A stretch of DNA of 64,000 nucleotides, taken from contig NC_089437.1 of NCBI RefSeq assembly GCF_026210795.1, forward strand, positions 4,836,001 through 4,900,000, in the 5' to 3' direction. Shown piece by piece: positions 61,872-64,000 of the stretch (position 1 is its first letter; each line of letters opens with the position of its first letter). The translations under genes and the position numbers were made by a program. The DNA comes from Rhizophagus irregularis. Taxonomy: Eukaryota; Glomeromycota; Glomeromycetes; Glomerales; Glomeraceae. The notes under the pieces were generated by a model. The model made no database searches. It was given only the letters and a program-made list of their open reading frames with translations, and had not been told where the DNA came from.

Positions 61872-62184
61872 GGGCTATCAGGTATTTAATAGTTATTCAG
61901 CACGAAGTGCTGAATAACTGTTATATTGGGTAAATCAAGTTTGATTGGTTGATTCGGGCTTTGCAGAAGCCCAAGATTAACTGATCAAATTATATAACAA
62001 GCTACCTATAGGTAGCATTAGTTATTTGGCTTGAAGTACCAAATAAGTAATTTATCCGATATCTCGTGATTTGAATATTGCCTGATACACGAATTTTTGC
62101 CTGATATGTACACGATTTATTATAACCATTTTTAATTATAAAAAATCACGTGATACCAGATAAATGAAATTTACCTGGTAGCCC
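61872..62184. mobile_element. TA-flanked MITE made of consecutive hairpins
   Basis: Ends are GGGCTATCAGGTA and, reverse-complemented, GGGCTACCAGGTA, each next to TA, so a Tc1/mariner-like target. Inside are at least four short dyads in a row: AGTTATTCAGCAC-gaa-GTGCTGAATAACT, GGGCTT-tgcag-AAGCCC, GCTACCTATAGGTAGC, and TTATTTGG...CCAAATAA. Non-coding, 313 bp. Confidence 0.8.
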
Positions 62185-62486
62185 TAGTGAATTGGATGCA
62201 TAAAATTTGCATTAATTTAATGGGATTACTACTCTTATTTTTTAAATTATTCCTTAATTGTTTTTCTCTTTACATAGAAATTCAGTAGATTTTCTTTGAA
62301 CTACTTTTTTAATGAATTGCTTACTAACATTTCATTTTGCTTTTTTTAGTCAGGTATAGATGCATCATGCATGGAATTTAGTTTCAATCTTTGAGAAAGA
62401 CCTTCATCATTGGATTATTTCTTTTTTGAACGTGTTGGTTTTCAGATTTTGGTAAGTATTTTCTTTAACTTTAGTTATATTAACTA
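62185..62486. other. Short intergenic stretch
   Basis: About 300 bp with nothing recognised, ending in the left target duplication of the next element. Confidence 0.4.
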
Positions 62487-63262
62487 AGCATAGCGAACAT
62501 CTCTATTTTATCACAAATTTGCCGATCATTTGCTGATCATTTATTTGATCTTATCACATAATACATATGTCGTGACAGATCAATTTTACACAATAATAAA
62601 TGTTTAAAATTTACAAATAACTTCACAGAATTTTAATTTTATTAAAAATTTATATAAAACATAAAAATTAATACAAATACTAATAATTATATTAATAATT
62701 TAACCCATGTTTAGTATAATATTTCAAACAGATTATCTATATTACTTACTATTATTTCTAAATTATTTTCAATATTCTCATCATTATTATCTTCACTTAA
62801 ACTATTATCATCTTCATCTTCAACTAAAAGTTTTTCATTATCTTTAATGATGTAAATAATCTTTTTTATTAGAAATATATTAATAACAAATAATTGGCTA
62901 ATTTCTCTATAAGCAAAAAACCTGCATTATGGGTTGAAACCTTGCATTATTTTTTTTACAGATTATATATAATAAAAGGAATGTTCATGCAAAATTTCAA
63001 GTTTCGGCTTTGCGTATTCGGCTTTGGCCTTCAATTTTTATCCCGAAACTTCAAATTATCACATATTAATAATTTTGCATATAAAAATTAAAAATTATAT
63101 AAATTATTTAATTTAAAGTTATACAACAATAAAAGGTGGCATATTTTATTTTTTTCCTATTTAGGCATTTACTTTGCCTTGCACTTTTTCATAATTTAAT
63201 CATTTTTTAATAAAATGAAACTTGTGATCGGCAAATGATCGTCAAAGCATGTTCGCTATGCT
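62487..63262. mobile_element. 776-bp TIR element with 9-bp target duplication
   Basis: Ends are AGCATAGCGAACAT on both sides (inverted), then imperfectly GATCATTTGCCGATCA. The perfect direct repeat TATTAACTA lies at 62478-62486 and 63263-63271; nine bases suggest a MULE-type transposase. On the minus strand near 62840-62705 an acidic tail (KLLVEDEDDNSLSEDN... ending NLFEILY and a stop) may be the last piece of a lost transposase. Otherwise non-coding. Confidence 0.85.
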
Positions 63263-63707
63263 TATTAACTAACAGTTACTAATGCTTCATTCTTTAATAG
63301 CATCTACATCAAAAAAGACAAAGAATGGTGAAGAGAGGAGTATTTAAATGAGGATAGAGGAAATGTATTTTATAATTAAAGTTAAAGATGTATTTTTACA
63401 ATTAAATTTACAATATATTTTACAGTTAATAAGTTAATATTACAATTGATATTATATAACTATTGTACGATGTCCCTACAAGACCAATAACGAGTATCTT
63501 AACATGGTTTGTATACAATGTACTGTAATATTAATTTTACGATACATTTAAAAAATTTTAAGTTGTTAGCAAAGTATATGGACTTTTTTCACTTACCCGA
63601 CAGCTTAATATCAAAACCTGGTAACGTTATATAAATATATGTTTATTTGTTAGCAAAGCATATTTTGTTTTTTTGCCAGCAGGTCAATGTATATACTGTA
63701 GATGTTA
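63263..63707. other. 3-prime flank of the Rho-family gene
   Basis: No gene seen. The part nearest 63707 presumably holds the 3-prime untranslated region of the GTPase gene. Confidence 0.4.
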
Positions 63708-64000
63708 TTATAAAATAATACATTTCCCGCGTCTCCTACGTTTTTTCTGAATACGCGAAAATGCAAGTGCAGCACGGGTAGCTTGCTCAAACACTTCATT
63801 AATACCCTCATAAGCCTTTGATGAGCACTCCAAATATTTAACCGCATTTATCTGATTTGCAACTCTAAGCCCCTCTTCATAAGTTACCAGAGTTTGATGA
63901 ATTTTTTTCAATTCTTCAATAGCACTGATATCATGTCTCAGGTCTGCTTTGGTACCAATCAAAAGAACTGGTGGAAGTTCACTTTGTTGAAAATTTCCAT
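63708..64000 (-). CDS. Rho-family small GTPase, C-terminal end (partial)
   Basis: The frame runs from the window edge down to the stop at 63708 (97 codons visible, no intron). It contains the G4 motif GTKADLR and the G5 region YLECSSK. The tail EVFEQATRAALA is typical of Rho GTPases, followed by a polybasic stretch KKRRRRGK and the CaaX box CIIL. Leu in the last position favours geranylgeranylation, and the basic stretch favours the plasma membrane. The P-loop and switch regions, and the 13-residue Rho insert apart from its end, lie beyond position 64000. The family switches between GDP and GTP to control actin, polarity and cell wall synthesis; which member (Rho, Rac or Cdc42) cannot be decided here. 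Confidence 0.88.
   Translation of the reverse strand, partial: GNFQQSELPPVLLIGTKADLRHDISAIEELKKIHQTLVTYEEGLRVANQINAVKYLECSSKAYEGINEVFEQATRAALAFSRIQKKRRRRGKCIIL

Noticed and set aside
62894-63091. 65-codon plus-strand frame
   Set aside because: Lies inside the 62487-63262 element, starts without support and shows no domain.

Overview
The window looks like nuclear DNA of an AT-rich, transposon-loaded fungus, most probably an arbuscular mycorrhizal fungus of the Rhizophagus/Glomeromycotina type. That is inferred from base composition, short introns (about 50-90 nt, a few near 200) with ordinary GT...AG ends, a NudE dynein regulator, a prenylated guanylate-binding GTPase, and the mixture of pogo/Tigger, hAT, MULE and APE-type LINE elements. 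I found no bacterial operon, CRISPR array, rRNA or tRNA gene.

Host genes. 1300-4828 (+) is a nine-exon secreted/membrane protein whose signal peptide is one base out of frame. 6641-9026 (-) is a five-exon guanylate-binding-protein GTPase with a CaaX end. A broken second copy lacking the P-loop lies at 5469-6164, next to a Tc1 transposon end. 9556-11386 (+) is a single-pass membrane protein of unknown role. 27778-29214 (-) is a complete six-exon NudE (NDE1/NDEL1) homologue, alone in an AT-rich, homopolymer-rich desert of about 18 kb. 63708-64000 (-) is the C-terminal end of a Rho-family GTPase that continues past the window edge.

Transposon fossils. 14337-14643 is a small TIR element, 15634-17015 a dead hAT transposase, 17460-18348 a dead MULE transposase, 40867-41229 a foldback palindrome, 42338-42782 a 445-bp element with a 9-bp target duplication, and 44200-44363 a short TIR element. 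59682-63262 holds four more TIR elements, two of them one inside the other.

The main structure is a nested stack at 44489-61002. A pogo/Tigger element with its transposase on the minus strand is split by a small TIR element (45464-57869). That is split by a TA-flanked element (45544-57716), which is split by a LINE with a 16-bp target duplication (46554-57662). The LINE is split by a 3.1-kb BED-finger hAT element (48109-51206). The same Tigger transposase is also cut at 58076-59172 and 59682-60430, and the latter insertion carries another at 60175-60418. Nearly every junction has a readable target-site duplication, so the order of insertion can be read directly. Exon and junction coordinates were counted by eye and may be off by a base or two.
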